58,996 bases of DNA from Candidatus Gastranaerophilales bacterium (GCA_944324255.1 CALUVM010000011.1:1-58996), one strand, 5' to 3'. Shown: positions 1 to 7,661, counted from the first letter of the stretch. The notes: a model not told the origin generated them from the letters alone. Numbers and translations are program-made.

Positions 1-157
1 AATTTATCATTGATAATCTTCCTCCCTTGTGAGGGAGGATTGAGGTGGGTGCTGATTATATAGTGAATAGGGAATAATCCAAGACAGGGTTGGGGTGGGG
101 GGGGGCAACTGAGGTAGTGACTGAGTTAATAAGTGAATAAGATGGTATTCCCTATAG
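1..157. other. Non-coding left end with G-rich repeat-like DNA
   Basis: I see no credible gene before the first phage gene. The stretch holds a short hairpin (CCTCCC-ttgtga-GGGAGG, about 21-38) and a run of G-tracts at 87-105 ending in nine consecutive G, conspicuous in AT-rich DNA. An open frame on the minus strand here has no ribosome binding site and low-complexity proline-rich content, so I treat it as spurious. The sequence looks like an interspersed intergenic repeat, which would also explain why an assembly ends here. That is inference, because no second copy lies in the window. Confidence 0.4.
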
Positions 158-817
158 CTACTGAACAATTCTCTTATCAACATCAATAACCTTTGCATAT
201 TTAATAAGCAATCTGTAGGCTTTATCAGCCTGTTTTTTATATGCAGAATAGTTTTCGTCGCTTTCGGATGCGATAGAATTTATCATTGCCTTTGTAATAA
301 TGGCATCTTTCATTAAAACCTCAAGATGAGGCGGAACAGAGAGAACATCATCCTGATTTTTCAGGGTATAAATTTCTTCACCCGCTGCATTTTCACCTAT
401 TGTAAGAGTTGAATAATCAATTGTCACAATAGATTTCTCTATAGGGGACGGATAAAGAACTATTTTATCCCCTTTGATATAAAACCCCTCCGGCATTCCG
501 CATTTGTGCTTTAAGCTTTCCGGGGTCTCAATTAAATCCAGAAATTTTGAATTGAGTTTAACCAAATATCTTCCCCTTGAATCTTTTTTAATAAGTCCTC
601 TTGGCAGCTCGTAAGCTTCCACACCGGTCAGGGTAAGTATAACGTGAGTTCTTTCCCTGAACGGAAAATCGTAAGAAGAGTAAATATCCACAATAGCTTT
701 ATTCAAAGCCAAAACAAGTGAATCTTCAAATTCAGATTCAGAAGCAGCATCGTTATCATACATTGACCACTCTTGCGATGCCGCTGTGTTGTACAAATCA
801 AGTAATGTTAACGTCAT
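158..817 (-). CDS. Phage tail adaptor / head-tail connector protein
   Basis: A protein of about 219 residues resembling the adaptor (gp4/gp6/gp11-like) proteins that join portal to tail in short-tailed phages. An N-terminal region rich in acidic residues is followed by the motif GFYIKGDKIVLYPSP, then a helical C-terminus containing VPPHLEVLMKDAIITKAM, both typical of this group. I chose the ATG at 817 because AAAGGAGGT lies just upstream (821-829); a longer frame to 847 would put that site inside the gene. It is the most distal head/tail gene in the window and reads in the same direction as portal and capsid. Further tail genes would be expected beyond the left edge. Family assignment is from motif appearance only. 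Confidence 0.6.
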   Translation of the reverse strand: MTLTLLDLYNTAASQEWSMYDNDAASESEFEDSLVLALNKAIVDIYSSYDFPFRERTHVILTLTGVEAYELPRGLIKKDSRGRYLVKLNSKFLDLIETPESLKHKCGMPEGFYIKGDKIVLYPSPIEKSIVTIDYSTLTIGENAAGEEIYTLKNQDDVLSVPPHLEVLMKDAIITKAMINSIASESDENYSAYKKQADKAYRLLIKYAKVIDVDKRIVQ

Positions 818-859
818 AAAACCTCCTTTAAATTTTTTATCTAGCATAATTTTTTATTT

Positions 860-937
860 TTACTGGTACTGTTTTTGCATTTCTTCAGAAGAACAGTATT
901 GAAGCCTACTATAGCGCCCCCAAAAAATTACTAACAT
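860..937 (-). CDS. Possible 25-aa phage peptide
   Basis: A 25-codon frame starting at ATG 937 and ending TAA at 860, five bases after the stop of the 11-codon frame upstream. The peptide begins MLVIFWGRY. It has only a weak purine-rich stretch before the start (GAAGAA). Small genes between phage morphogenesis genes are common, but nothing else supports it, so it may be fortuitous. Confidence 0.2.
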   Translation of the reverse strand: MLVIFWGRYSRLQYCSSEEMQKQYQ

Positions 938-941
938 TATT

Positions 942-977
942 TTATTCTTCTTGGGTAATAAACTTATCGTTTAACAT
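942..977 (-). CDS. Possible 11-aa leader peptide with strong ribosome binding site
   Basis: ATG at 977 is preceded by TAGGAGGTCAATAAT, a near-perfect ribosome binding site, yet the frame encodes only MLNDKFITQEE before a stop. Either it is a leader peptide or the remains of a longer phage gene whose body was lost. The good initiation site is what is visible; function is unknown. Confidence 0.25.
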   Translation of the reverse strand: MLNDKFITQEE

Positions 978-1024
978 TATTATTGACCTCCTATAAAATC
1001 TTGATTAATATATAAATTATGTAG

Positions 1025-1408
1025 CTACCTAAAACCAGTAAATATAAGACAATAAATTTCTTTAACTATCTCTTTTATACGAGTATTCTTGTATATGTCC
1101 CTTTTATCATTTACAGACTCAACCACTATAGTGAAAAAGAGCATGTCGTACTTGTAATTGACTGGATTTTAAATACTTTAATTTTCTTTTTCCCAGTTTT
1201 TGCAGTACTTATTCAAACATTAATTTTTTCCAAATCCGAATATGTAATTTCAAACCGTGACAAAAAGTTCTTTGATAATCCTACTAATAGAAAGATAAAA
1301 TTTCAGAAGATAATTACAAATACGGCTTTAACACTATTTTGTATCTTTCTTATTATTTACTTATTACTTGCTGCATACCTTATTTACCTGAGTTACGGGA
1401 TTGACTGA
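1025..1408 (+). pseudogene. Truncated membrane-protein fragment
   Basis: An open frame of about 118 codons on the plus strand, against the direction of the phage genes, with no ATG and no usable start; it is closed upstream by TAG at 1022. It encodes at least two clear hydrophobic segments (around 1085-1110 with YTSILVYVPFII, and 1340-1400 with LFCIFLIIYLLLAAYLIYL) and a third between them (LNTLIFFFPVFAVLI). The intact C-terminal half without a start suggests a gene that lost its 5' end, perhaps during prophage decay. I do not recognise the family. It fills the otherwise gene-poor stretch 978-1412. Confidence 0.35.
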
Positions 1409-1412
1409 TAAT

Positions 1413-1913
1413 TTAGCCCGTAACTTCTGAAACATCGTAATCCGCAAACTGCTTCATATAGTTTTCGACGCTTGTTCCGAAAGCATCTTTGCTGATACTT
1501 TTACCCCCGCTTTTTAAATATGTTATTACAGACCCCGCACCCTTTAAATGAGCACCCGCAAGTAATCCGGATGGAGTAATTTTATATCCGTTAATAATCA
1601 AACCTGTATATTTATCAGCACCCACGGCTTTAAGATATCCCCACTGTTTTTTCTTAAAAACTATCTGAGCATTTTCCTGTGCTTTAGGATTATTCAAAAA
1701 ATCCTGAATAGACCAAACTCCGTCTTTTCCCGTAAACTCCCCCCGCCAGTCATTATTATAAATTCCGGAGTATTTCCTGTAATATCCCGCATCAACAAGA
1801 GCAGCTTCTCCCATTTGATACTTACCCGCATAACCGTATTTATTAAAAGCTTTATAATTTCCGGCAGATTCTCTTGCTCCAAGGTCGTTTAAAAATTGCT
1901 GAAATGTTTTCAT
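1413..1913 (-). CDS. Phage lysozyme-like peptidoglycan hydrolase
   Basis: A 166-residue protein with the lysozyme/lytic-transglycosylase signature ESAGNYKAFNKYGYAGKYQMG (Glu15 the likely catalytic acid), followed by a C-terminal segment SGLLAGAHLKGAGSVITYL that usually completes this fold. It would cut peptidoglycan, either for host lysis or as a virion-associated enzyme for DNA entry. There is no signal peptide or membrane anchor. The ribosome binding site GAGGAGG lies inside the last codons of the upstream gene, three bases from its stop, so the two are probably translationally coupled. Placement among head genes fits a virion enzyme as well as an endolysin; I cannot choose between them. 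Confidence 0.6.
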   Translation of the reverse strand: MKTFQQFLNDLGARESAGNYKAFNKYGYAGKYQMGEAALVDAGYYRKYSGIYNNDWRGEFTGKDGVWSIQDFLNNPKAQENAQIVFKKKQWGYLKAVGADKYTGLIINGYKITPSGLLAGAHLKGAGSVITYLKSGGKSISKDAFGTSVENYMKQFADYDVSEVTG

Positions 1914-1915
1914 TT

Positions 1916-2116
1916 TTAATCCTCCTCATCCAAAACCTTGGATAATATAGATTTATCCTCCGGAACTTTTTCTGATTTTTTCACCCTGTCACGGAACTTT
2001 TTTCCGTTCTTTTCAAGGATTTTATATTCCGACGGAAATTTCTCCTTTAATTCTTTTGCAGCATCCTCCGGCAGGGAAAAAATATGTCCCGTTGAAATAA
2101 ACTCAATCTTATACAT
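1916..2116 (-). CDS. Small phage protein, unknown function
   Basis: A 66-residue charged protein (MYKIEFISTGHIFSLPEDAA...), preceded by AAGGAGAAAAAG. Its last codons (GAT GAG GAG GAT TAA) carry the ribosome binding site of the downstream lysozyme-like gene. The N-terminus reads like two short beta strands around a 'GxxxxLPxxxAxxL' pattern, seen in small head-completion or decoration-linked phage proteins, but this is only a resemblance. Same strand and spacing as its neighbours, so part of the late operon. Confidence 0.5.
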   Translation of the reverse strand: MYKIEFISTGHIFSLPEDAAKELKEKFPSEYKILEKNGKKFRDRVKKSEKVPEDKSILSKVLDEED

Positions 2117-2156
2117 TCTTTTTCTCCTTAAAATTTAAAACCACTTTGTCCCCCGT

Positions 2157-2183
2157 GCTTGGCGGAGCTAAGCTCCGCCAAGC
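2157..2183. other. Long GC-rich hairpin between phage genes
   Basis: A perfect inverted repeat with 13-bp arms (GCTTGGCGGAGCT / AGCTCCGCCAAGC) around a single A. Neither side is followed by a T-run, so it is not a classical intrinsic terminator. It lies between the decoration-like gene and the next small gene. Confidence 0.75.
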
Positions 2184-2197
2184 AGGAAGATAACAAA

Positions 2198-2584
2198 CTA
2201 TTCAACAGGTCTTACACCAGCCCATTTAGCAACCGCAAAAATATTTCCCGTAAAACCTTCCGCAAAGTCTAAATCAATAGACCCGTCAGCTTTTTCAAAA
2301 CGGGATAAATCCTGAAGCTGAATAGCAGAAGTTCCTTTGGTTAATTCTATTACAATATCGCCTAACATTGAGTTAGGGTAAGCATCACCGGCTTTTACGG
2401 TTAACAAAGAGTCTGATGAAGTTGTTTCTATAATTATGAATAATGAATTATTCTTGTTAGAAAACGCTTCTTTTATTGTGATTCCGTTAGCTTGAGTTAC
2501 AGCTTTTTTCTCAATAACAATATTAGCAACCGATTCTGTATGGTCAAGACTCGGATACTGAACTTCAATAATATCTCTTGTCAT
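2198..2584 (-). CDS. Putative capsid decoration protein
   Basis: A 128-residue protein immediately downstream of the major capsid gene, which is where head-decoration proteins sit in many podovirus and siphovirus genomes. The sequence alternates short beta-strand-like segments (NNSLFIIIETT, LLTVKAGDAYP, IVIELTKGTSAIQL) and ends FAVAKWAGVRPVE, consistent with a beta-rich decoration fold. No enzymatic motif, signal peptide or membrane segment is visible. The start is supported by AGAAAGGAA upstream, the same type of ribosome binding site used by the capsid, scaffold and portal genes. The role is inferred mainly from position. Confidence 0.45.
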   Translation of the reverse strand: MTRDIIEVQYPSLDHTESVANIVIEKKAVTQANGITIKEAFSNKNNSLFIIIETTSSDSLLTVKAGDAYPNSMLGDIVIELTKGTSAIQLQDLSRFEKADGSIDLDFAEGFTGNIFAVAKWAGVRPVE

Positions 2585-2611
2585 AAACTATTCCTTTCTA
2601 TAATTAACTAT

Positions 2612-3502
2612 TTATACAGACAACTTGGCAGAAACCTTAACAGTACCTAACATATCGGCTCTTGGAGCGCCTACACCGTAGAGTCCGTAACCTTTGTAAC
2701 AGGTGTTAAAATTCTTTTCCGGAGTGTAGAATGTTGTGTTCAAGTCAGATGAAATTCCGCCTGCCAGAGTTTTGCCTTTAACCCCGAAAAGCGGATAGAA
2801 TACACCTGTTTCCGGCTGTGCAATGTTATTTGAAACAAGAATTTCCCAGCCGCAAAGAGTTCCGATATAACCTTTTGCAATCTCAGCTTTACCTGATTCC
2901 GTGTATTTAAGCTCATCCAGCTTGCCTAAATAAAACTGATATTCAGGAGGAATGACACAGAGCATTGAACCGTCTGTCCAGTTTGTATGTCCTTTTCCAT
3001 CCCCTCTCTGGAATTTTGCCTGCATATATGCAAAAATATCTTTTGCAGTATCTGCAGTAAGAACAATAGCTTCACCTTCGTCATCAAGATAATGACCTGC
3101 TCTTGTGTAAAGATTAGCATAAGCGCTGTCTACGGCTGCAGCAAACTGTTTAATTGCATCGTTGGTATAGTCTTTTGCTAAATCAACCATTCTGCCGGGA
3201 TTGTCCTGAGAGTTTTGAAGCATTTTTTCTTCCATTTCGGAAAGTTCAAAATGGAAAGCCTTTCCTCTGTCAATCTTAACTTTGCAGGTAGAAAGGGTTG
3301 CTTCTTCTGCATCAGGCAGGTCTCCGCCGTCATAGTCAAATAATTGAACCATTCCCGGCATTGTTACATCAACTTCATCTCCTTTGTTAATTGAATTTTT
3401 CATTTCTGAATGAGCAAGTTTTCCTATTACAAGCTCATTGTAAAAATACTTGTTAAATGCTTTCGAAAAAGCATCTGCAATCATTTGTTTTGTTGTTGTC
3501 AT
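2612..3502 (-). CDS. Phage major capsid protein
   Basis: A 296-residue protein that would form the icosahedral shell. The N-terminus contains KGDEVDVTMPGMVQLFDYDGGDLPDAEE-type sequence followed by the aspartate-rich 'VDSAYANLYTRAG' helix and a C-terminal 'GYGLYGVGAPRADMLGTV' segment. This is the arrangement of P22-coat-like HK97-fold proteins of short-tailed phages. Its gene follows the scaffold gene by 18 bases, the standard scaffold-capsid order. The ribosome binding site is GGAAAGGAAAA. It appears intact with no frameshift, although the surrounding prophage is degraded. The exact capsid subfamily cannot be fixed by eye. Confidence 0.75.
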   Translation of the reverse strand: MTTTKQMIADAFSKAFNKYFYNELVIGKLAHSEMKNSINKGDEVDVTMPGMVQLFDYDGGDLPDAEEATLSTCKVKIDRGKAFHFELSEMEEKMLQNSQDNPGRMVDLAKDYTNDAIKQFAAAVDSAYANLYTRAGHYLDDEGEAIVLTADTAKDIFAYMQAKFQRGDGKGHTNWTDGSMLCVIPPEYQFYLGKLDELKYTESGKAEIAKGYIGTLCGWEILVSNNIAQPETGVFYPLFGVKGKTLAGGISSDLNTTFYTPEKNFNTCYKGYGLYGVGAPRADMLGTVKVSAKLSV

Positions 3503-3520
3503 AATTTTTCCTTTCCGTTG

Positions 3521-4165
3521 TTAAATAAGTCTATCTAAAAGTTCATCAACCTCTTTCGGGGTCATTTCATCAAATCTCTTTTGAGGAGGTGTAAACGAGG
3601 TTTTTGAATTCTTATCATAAGTCATTGAATCAAGAACCTTTTCTGTTTCATCTTTGGCAGCATTGGCTCTGTCGTGTGCAAAAATCCTTGCAGAAACATA
3701 CTCATCAAGCAGGTTAACCATCTTATCCATATCAAGGTCACTGCCCAGGACAGTATAAGCTTCTCTGAAAATCTGCTTGAAAGTCGGGTCTTGAAAATAT
3801 TCCGGAGTGTTGTATTTTCCCATATACCGGTTCAAATACTCTCCCATTTCTCTGGTTGCTCTGGTAAATAATTGAAAATTTTTATTTACCTCATTAAGCT
3901 CGGAAACACTCCTTCTTAATGCGCCAAGTTCATCAGAGCTAACACCCTGACGTCTTTCCAACTCTTGATAAGCCTTCGACAAATCATCTACGGATTTGAA
4001 TTTACCTAAAATCAACTCCTCCTGCGGAGATTGGGTTAATGATTCTCCCTCATATTCAGATTGAATCTCTGTTGTTTCAGCAGTAACATCAGAAGAGTTA
4101 TCGTCATTAGCCGGCTCTTCAATCTGTTCTTCTGAAATCTGTGTTTCGTTTTGAATTTCTTCCAT
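3521..4165 (-). CDS. Phage scaffolding protein
   Basis: A 214-residue acidic, largely helical protein. It carries the hallmark LGKFKSVDDLSKAYQELERR segment (about residues 52-72), which is very common in scaffolding proteins of podoviruses and related phages, where it guides capsid assembly and then leaves the head. The N-terminal 45 residues are a low-complexity Glu/Thr/Gln tail; the C-terminus ends in a charged helix (MTPKEVDELLDRLI), the part that normally touches coat protein. The gene lies directly upstream of the capsid gene on the same strand, and is preceded by GGAAAGGAA. No protease domain is visible, so it is not a protease-scaffold fusion. Confidence 0.75.
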   Translation of the reverse strand: MEEIQNETQISEEQIEEPANDDNSSDVTAETTEIQSEYEGESLTQSPQEELILGKFKSVDDLSKAYQELERRQGVSSDELGALRRSVSELNEVNKNFQLFTRATREMGEYLNRYMGKYNTPEYFQDPTFKQIFREAYTVLGSDLDMDKMVNLLDEYVSARIFAHDRANAAKDETEKVLDSMTYDKNSKTSFTPPQKRFDEMTPKEVDELLDRLI

Positions 4166-4220
4166 AAAAATTTCCTTTCCGGGTTTTCCCCATTAAATCT
4201 TTTAGTTTTCTTGCATGAAA

Positions 4221-4249
4221 ATTGGGGCGCTCATTCTGAGCGCCCCAAT
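4221..4249. other. Long GC-rich hairpin upstream of the scaffold gene
   Basis: Perfect 13-bp arms (ATTGGGGCGCTCA / TGAGCGCCCCAAT) around the loop TTC. On the minus strand it is followed by TTTTC only, so termination would be weak. It separates the inserted membrane-protein segment from scaffold and capsid. Its sequence is unrelated to the other two long hairpins of the prophage. Confidence 0.75.
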
Positions 4250-4304
4250 AATTGGCTTAATTTATTCATTATCTAAATTTTTCTTCTCAAATTCACTGAT
4301 GTAT

Positions 4305-4409
4305 TATTATTGCTCGCCACAAATCCTTAAATAAAATTCGTCCCTGTTTTCGGGAACAATGTTTGATAATGATGCAGAAGGCAGCAAACGCTTACGTGCG
4401 GGCTTTATT
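4305..4409 (-). pseudogene. Orphan C-terminal fragment of a nuclease-toxin-like gene (copy A)
   Basis: This stretch is a direct repeat of about 105 bp matching 5400-5503, at roughly 80% identity by eye. Read on the minus strand it encodes ARKRLLPSASLSNIVPEN, closely matching ARKRLMPSSPLSNITPEN of copy B, and then shifts frame by one base to end EFYLRICGEQ-stop. It has no start codon and begins only some 30 bases after the stop of the membrane-protein gene. I interpret it as a displaced, frameshifted toxin C-terminus. Confidence 0.5.
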
Positions 4410-4422
4410 ATTTTATAACCCT

Positions 4423-5214
4423 CTAATCAGGATTTTCATAGTAATACAGAATCTGGCTAGTATTGTAATTTACTCCTATACCATAATGATATGGGAAACT
4501 ATGCTCTGGCAGATTTTCGTGTTCTTTGTCATTAATTACATAAAAAGTAAAGTCTTTAATATCTATATCCCCGCTATAATATCTATAATTATTATCACTA
4601 CCATCACTGCATTTGTCATGATTACATATTTTTATAAAATTATATTTCTTTAATTCCTTATCAATATATTCTTTGTTTGTGTCAAATTTTAAATATAAAT
4701 CCTCACTTCCGAAAAAAGAATAGGTACTGGCTTTTAGCTCTGCATTTTTTGCTTCGTTAGGAATCTTATGCGGGAAATGAGATGTATTAGATAAATCTAC
4801 ATTACTTAGTGCAAGTTTATAATGTTTTATTTGATTACACTTTGCATCCAAATCAGCAAACATAAACATATAAAAAAATAAAAGACCAATACATATCTGT
4901 ATGAACAAAATAACAAATGTATTTAAAATAAAAGACAAAATCCTGCTCAAATTAGGAACATATTCAAAAAGTCTAACTGCAGCACCGGTTATTAAAAATG
5001 TTATTATTAACGGAATTAGAAAAATTAAGCCTAATAATTTAAATTTCCATTCAAAACCGATTAAACAATAAGCAAAAGGCAATACTCCAAAAATTAGAGA
5101 TATCAAACACGTCCAAAATAAACACGGATGATTTTTCTTTAGTTCTCTGATAATATTTAATAGTTCAAAAGGAATCTCAAATATATATTTTTTATTAATA
5201 TATTTTCTATTCAT
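4423..5214 (-). CDS. Membrane protein inserted in the prophage (possible moron or immunity gene)
   Basis: A 263-residue protein with about three membrane segments in its first half (around residues 33-52, 58-77 and 92-118) and a soluble, lysine/tyrosine-rich C-terminal domain with two cysteines (CNHDKC). It matches no phage structural family I know. It sits between portal and scaffold but has its own promoter (TTGACA at 5244-5249, 17-bp spacer, TAAATT) ending only nine bases before the start codon, so the mRNA may be leaderless. The gene is flanked by two broken copies of a toxin C-terminus. An immunity or other 'moron' role is therefore possible, but this is speculation from context. Confidence 0.55.
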   Translation of the reverse strand: MNRKYINKKYIFEIPFELLNIIRELKKNHPCLFWTCLISLIFGVLPFAYCLIGFEWKFKLLGLIFLIPLIITFLITGAAVRLFEYVPNLSRILSFILNTFVILFIQICIGLLFFYMFMFADLDAKCNQIKHYKLALSNVDLSNTSHFPHKIPNEAKNAELKASTYSFFGSEDLYLKFDTNKEYIDKELKKYNFIKICNHDKCSDGSDNNYRYYSGDIDIKDFTFYVINDKEHENLPEHSFPYHYGIGVNYNTSQILYYYENPD

Positions 5215-5220
5215 GCTGTT

Positions 5221-5249
5221 AATTTATCAGTTATATTCATATATGTCAA
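5221..5249 (-). promoter_or_regulatory. Sigma-70-type promoter of the inserted membrane-protein gene
   Basis: On the minus strand TTGACA (5249-5244), a 17-bp spacer and TAAATT (5226-5221). The start codon is at 5214, so a start site 6-8 bases past the -10 box falls almost on the ATG. It is an independent promoter inside a phage late operon, typical of lysogenic-conversion genes. Confidence 0.5.
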
Positions 5250-5325
5250 GCGCATACTTATATTATCTTTGATATACTTAGCTCTATAAATTTTTCATGT
5301 ATTTTGGAATTAATTAGATAGAATA

Positions 5326-5598
5326 TTATTTACCGATCGCGAATCTTTTTAATATATTTTCAATTACAGAATTGACTTTTTTGGGCTTTCCAGCTATAAT
5401 ATTATTGTTCGCCGTAAGTCCTGAAATAGAATTCGTTCCGTTTTCGGGGGTAATGTTTGATAAGGGTGAAGAAGGCATCAAACGCTTACGCGCGGACTTA
5501 TTTTGTTTGTATGCCGATATCACCCAGTTTCTCGGTTTTTTCTTCCAATCTGTTGATACAATTATCGCATTATTAACATCTTCAACTATTTTTCCTAT
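5326..5598 (-). pseudogene. Truncated barnase/colicin E5-type phage nuclease domain (copy B)
   Basis: The open segment encodes GKIVEDVNNAIIVSTDW, then KKKPRNWVISAYKQN, then ARKRLMPSSPLSNITPEN. The pattern 'KIV...IIVS.DWK.K..NWVISAYE/K' is typical of the C-terminal half of phage Barnase-EndoU-ColicinE5/RelE-like nuclease (PBECR / DUF3519-like) domains, which are often fused to minor head proteins encoded just after the portal gene. Exactly that position is occupied here. The frame is closed upstream by a stop at 5599-5601, so the N-terminal part is missing; only a GTG at 5523 could start a 65-residue remnant. Family assignment is by motif recall. Confidence 0.5.
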
Positions 5599-5626
5599 TT
5601 AAATCTGAATGTTTTTTATTAAGGAG

Positions 5627-5656
5627 GCAGTGGGGCAGCCGAAGGCTGCCCCCACT
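5627..5656. other. Long GC-rich hairpin downstream of the portal gene
   Basis: The arms GCAGTGGGGCAGCC and GGCTGCCCCCACTGC surround GAA, with one bulged C. It lies just after the portal stop on the minus strand. No clear T-run follows in that direction, so it may protect or process mRNA rather than terminate it. Confidence 0.7.
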
Positions 5657-5676
5657 GCAAAATGAAGAATGACTAA

Positions 5677-7632
5677 CTATTTCTTATTTCGTTTTTTTAT
5701 TTCTTTAATAATTTCTTCAAGAGCTTCTTCCTTCTCTTCTTCCGGAATCTCATTCATCAAATCCTGAGAAGGATTTTGCTGCAGAGCATTCGGAGTTTGA
5801 GACCGTGCAATCATAGCCGCAAGAATATCAGGGCTTATTGAAGGAGGCATTTGAGGGTTAACCAAATTATTTACCCCCATATTTACCCCATTTACCGCAT
5901 TTACCCCTGAGGCAAGGAATCGTTCAGGGTTGTCTACGCCTTTTTGTTCAAAATACCAGATAAATATTTCTTCAAGATTCAACGGAATTTGTTGAGCAAA
6001 TCTTTCAACAGCCTGTATAAGCATATCGGCGTGTTCTGATTTAAGTGTTGCCATAGAAGAATCAGCGTAAGTATATTTATAATCCGCCTGTCTTACGGTG
6101 TCATCTATTTCAATCATTTCTTGCTGGTTTTCTTTATTCACAAAAACTCTTTCTATACCGGATTTAAAATCAGCACAGAGTTTTGCAACTTTTTCCACAA
6201 CAGAAATTATATAATCCTGATTAATTGTATCTACAAGCATAGAAAGCCTGGTCATCTGCCCCTGGGTTTTTGTATTAATTTCTGTAGCAGTTTTGGTTGA
6301 AGAAGGTTCAACCGCTCCGACCATATTCGGGAATATCCCGGATACTTCCGCCATCAAATCGTTAAGGAAAGATATATCCTGCAAATAGACATTCGGATTA
6401 AATGTAAGCTGCTGAAAAGCGGCATTTGGAGATATATTATCCCCGTATTCTATAATTTTACCCGGATAGAGCTTAATTTCATCCTCATCAAAAAATCCTT
6501 CAGGGGCAAGAAGAGGAGGATTTTCGTTAAGTGCCTGCAAATTACAGGTTCTGTTAAGCAAATCTTCCTGAAAATGTGCCAATGAAAGCACTGAATACAA
6601 AGGACTTATACCACGTTTAGTTTCCGGATCGAGGACAAAAGCCCCGTAAGAAAACGGATTAATAATTCTTTCATTTTTGCCGAAAGAAACAAGATATTTT
6701 CTTCCGACCACGACTGCATGCCAGTTTTTAAGCAGGGTACCGTCAGAGAGTTTTAAATCTCCCCAGTGTTCAAGGACTTCTAAAGTTGTTCCGTTAACGA
6801 CATCTTCCGAGCTATTATTTGAAAATACGGATTTGTAATTCGGATGAGAGGCTGAACTTACCATATTATTTATTTCAAGCGCTTCTTCTTCCGATATTGT
6901 ATAATACTTGTTATTTATAATATCCGCAGGGGTTTTATAGGAGCGGTAAATTTTTGGACAAGAATCCCAATTATCCGCTTGAGAAGGGTCAAAAACAATA
7001 TCTGCCGGATTAACAGAATAAACATAAGGGTTATCATATTTCTTTTTCCAGTCGACCCAGTAATTTTTTCCTTTTTTTATTGCATCAATAATCTGCGGGA
7101 GTTTTACAACATCCTGTGAAAACAGGGTTTTAAAAAAATCTATCGGGCGTCGGTATTCTTCATAATTCTTTTTCCAGGCAGTAAAAGAAATTAATTCACC
7201 GTAAAGTAAAGCGTAATCAATAACCTTGTCGCAGGTTTTCTGGAAACCCATTTTCTCAAAAATGTCAACAAGCATCGCTTTTTGTTTATTTGAGGCGTTG
7301 TTTGAATCGTGATTTTCACCCGAGACATCGAACATAGAATTAACATTTGCATAAGTATTTCTCCAGATATATGACTTTAGGGTCTGGTAAAACATAAATG
7401 TTTTACACATTTTTACTTTTGATTTCCATTTTTCGTTTTTGTCGGAAATTGATTTAAAATCATTTTTAAAAAAGATTTCATTGGCAAGATTAGATGCCAT
7501 TTCAAGATTGGAAGCTCTTTTGGAGTTGAAATTCACAAAGCCGGTTGAAATTCTTTTTACAAGATTTTCTTCTTCAGCTTTTGATAACTGTTTTGTAGAA
7601 TTGTCTTTTTCAATAATGTACTCAAATGACAT
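5677..7632 (-). CDS. Phage portal protein
   Basis: A 651-residue portal (head-to-tail connector) protein, the dodecameric ring through which DNA is packaged. Visible hallmarks: an N-terminal helical region, the central 'NPFSYGAFVLDPETKRGISPLYSVLSLAHFQEDLLNR' neighbourhood, then 'GIFPNMVGAVEPSSTKTATEINTKTQ', the tail-proximal helix region typical of P22/T7-type portals, and an acidic-basic C-terminal tail. The length suits the family. The ribosome binding site is GGAAAGGAAAA, as for scaffold and capsid. The gene looks intact, but the terminase large subunit that normally precedes a portal gene is absent: a host-like gene starts 107 bases away on the other strand. Confidence 0.75.
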   Translation of the reverse strand: MSFEYIIEKDNSTKQLSKAEEENLVKRISTGFVNFNSKRASNLEMASNLANEIFFKNDFKSISDKNEKWKSKVKMCKTFMFYQTLKSYIWRNTYANVNSMFDVSGENHDSNNASNKQKAMLVDIFEKMGFQKTCDKVIDYALLYGELISFTAWKKNYEEYRRPIDFFKTLFSQDVVKLPQIIDAIKKGKNYWVDWKKKYDNPYVYSVNPADIVFDPSQADNWDSCPKIYRSYKTPADIINNKYYTISEEEALEINNMVSSASHPNYKSVFSNNSSEDVVNGTTLEVLEHWGDLKLSDGTLLKNWHAVVVGRKYLVSFGKNERIINPFSYGAFVLDPETKRGISPLYSVLSLAHFQEDLLNRTCNLQALNENPPLLAPEGFFDEDEIKLYPGKIIEYGDNISPNAAFQQLTFNPNVYLQDISFLNDLMAEVSGIFPNMVGAVEPSSTKTATEINTKTQGQMTRLSMLVDTINQDYIISVVEKVAKLCADFKSGIERVFVNKENQQEMIEIDDTVRQADYKYTYADSSMATLKSEHADMLIQAVERFAQQIPLNLEEIFIWYFEQKGVDNPERFLASGVNAVNGVNMGVNNLVNPQMPPSISPDILAAMIARSQTPNALQQNPSQDLMNEIPEEEKEEALEEIIKEIKKRNKK

Positions 7633-7647
7633 AGAATTTTCCTTTCC

Positions 7648-7661
7648 GGAGTTTAAACTCC
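7648..7661. other. Palindrome at the portal 5' end
   Basis: A perfect 14-bp palindrome, GGAGTTTAAACTCC, lies 16 bases upstream of the portal start, close to its ribosome binding site. It marks the approximate boundary between phage genes and the oppositely oriented 969-aa gene. It could be an operator or just a small hairpin in the leader. Confidence 0.4.

Noticed and set aside
7-198. 63-codon minus-strand frame at the left end
   Set aside because: No ribosome binding site, low-complexity proline/serine composition over G-rich repeat DNA, and overlap with the adaptor gene.
4363-4653. Hydrophobic plus-strand frame antisense to the membrane-protein gene
   Set aside because: It is the complement of the real gene's coding sequence and of the toxin remnant, with no initiation signals.
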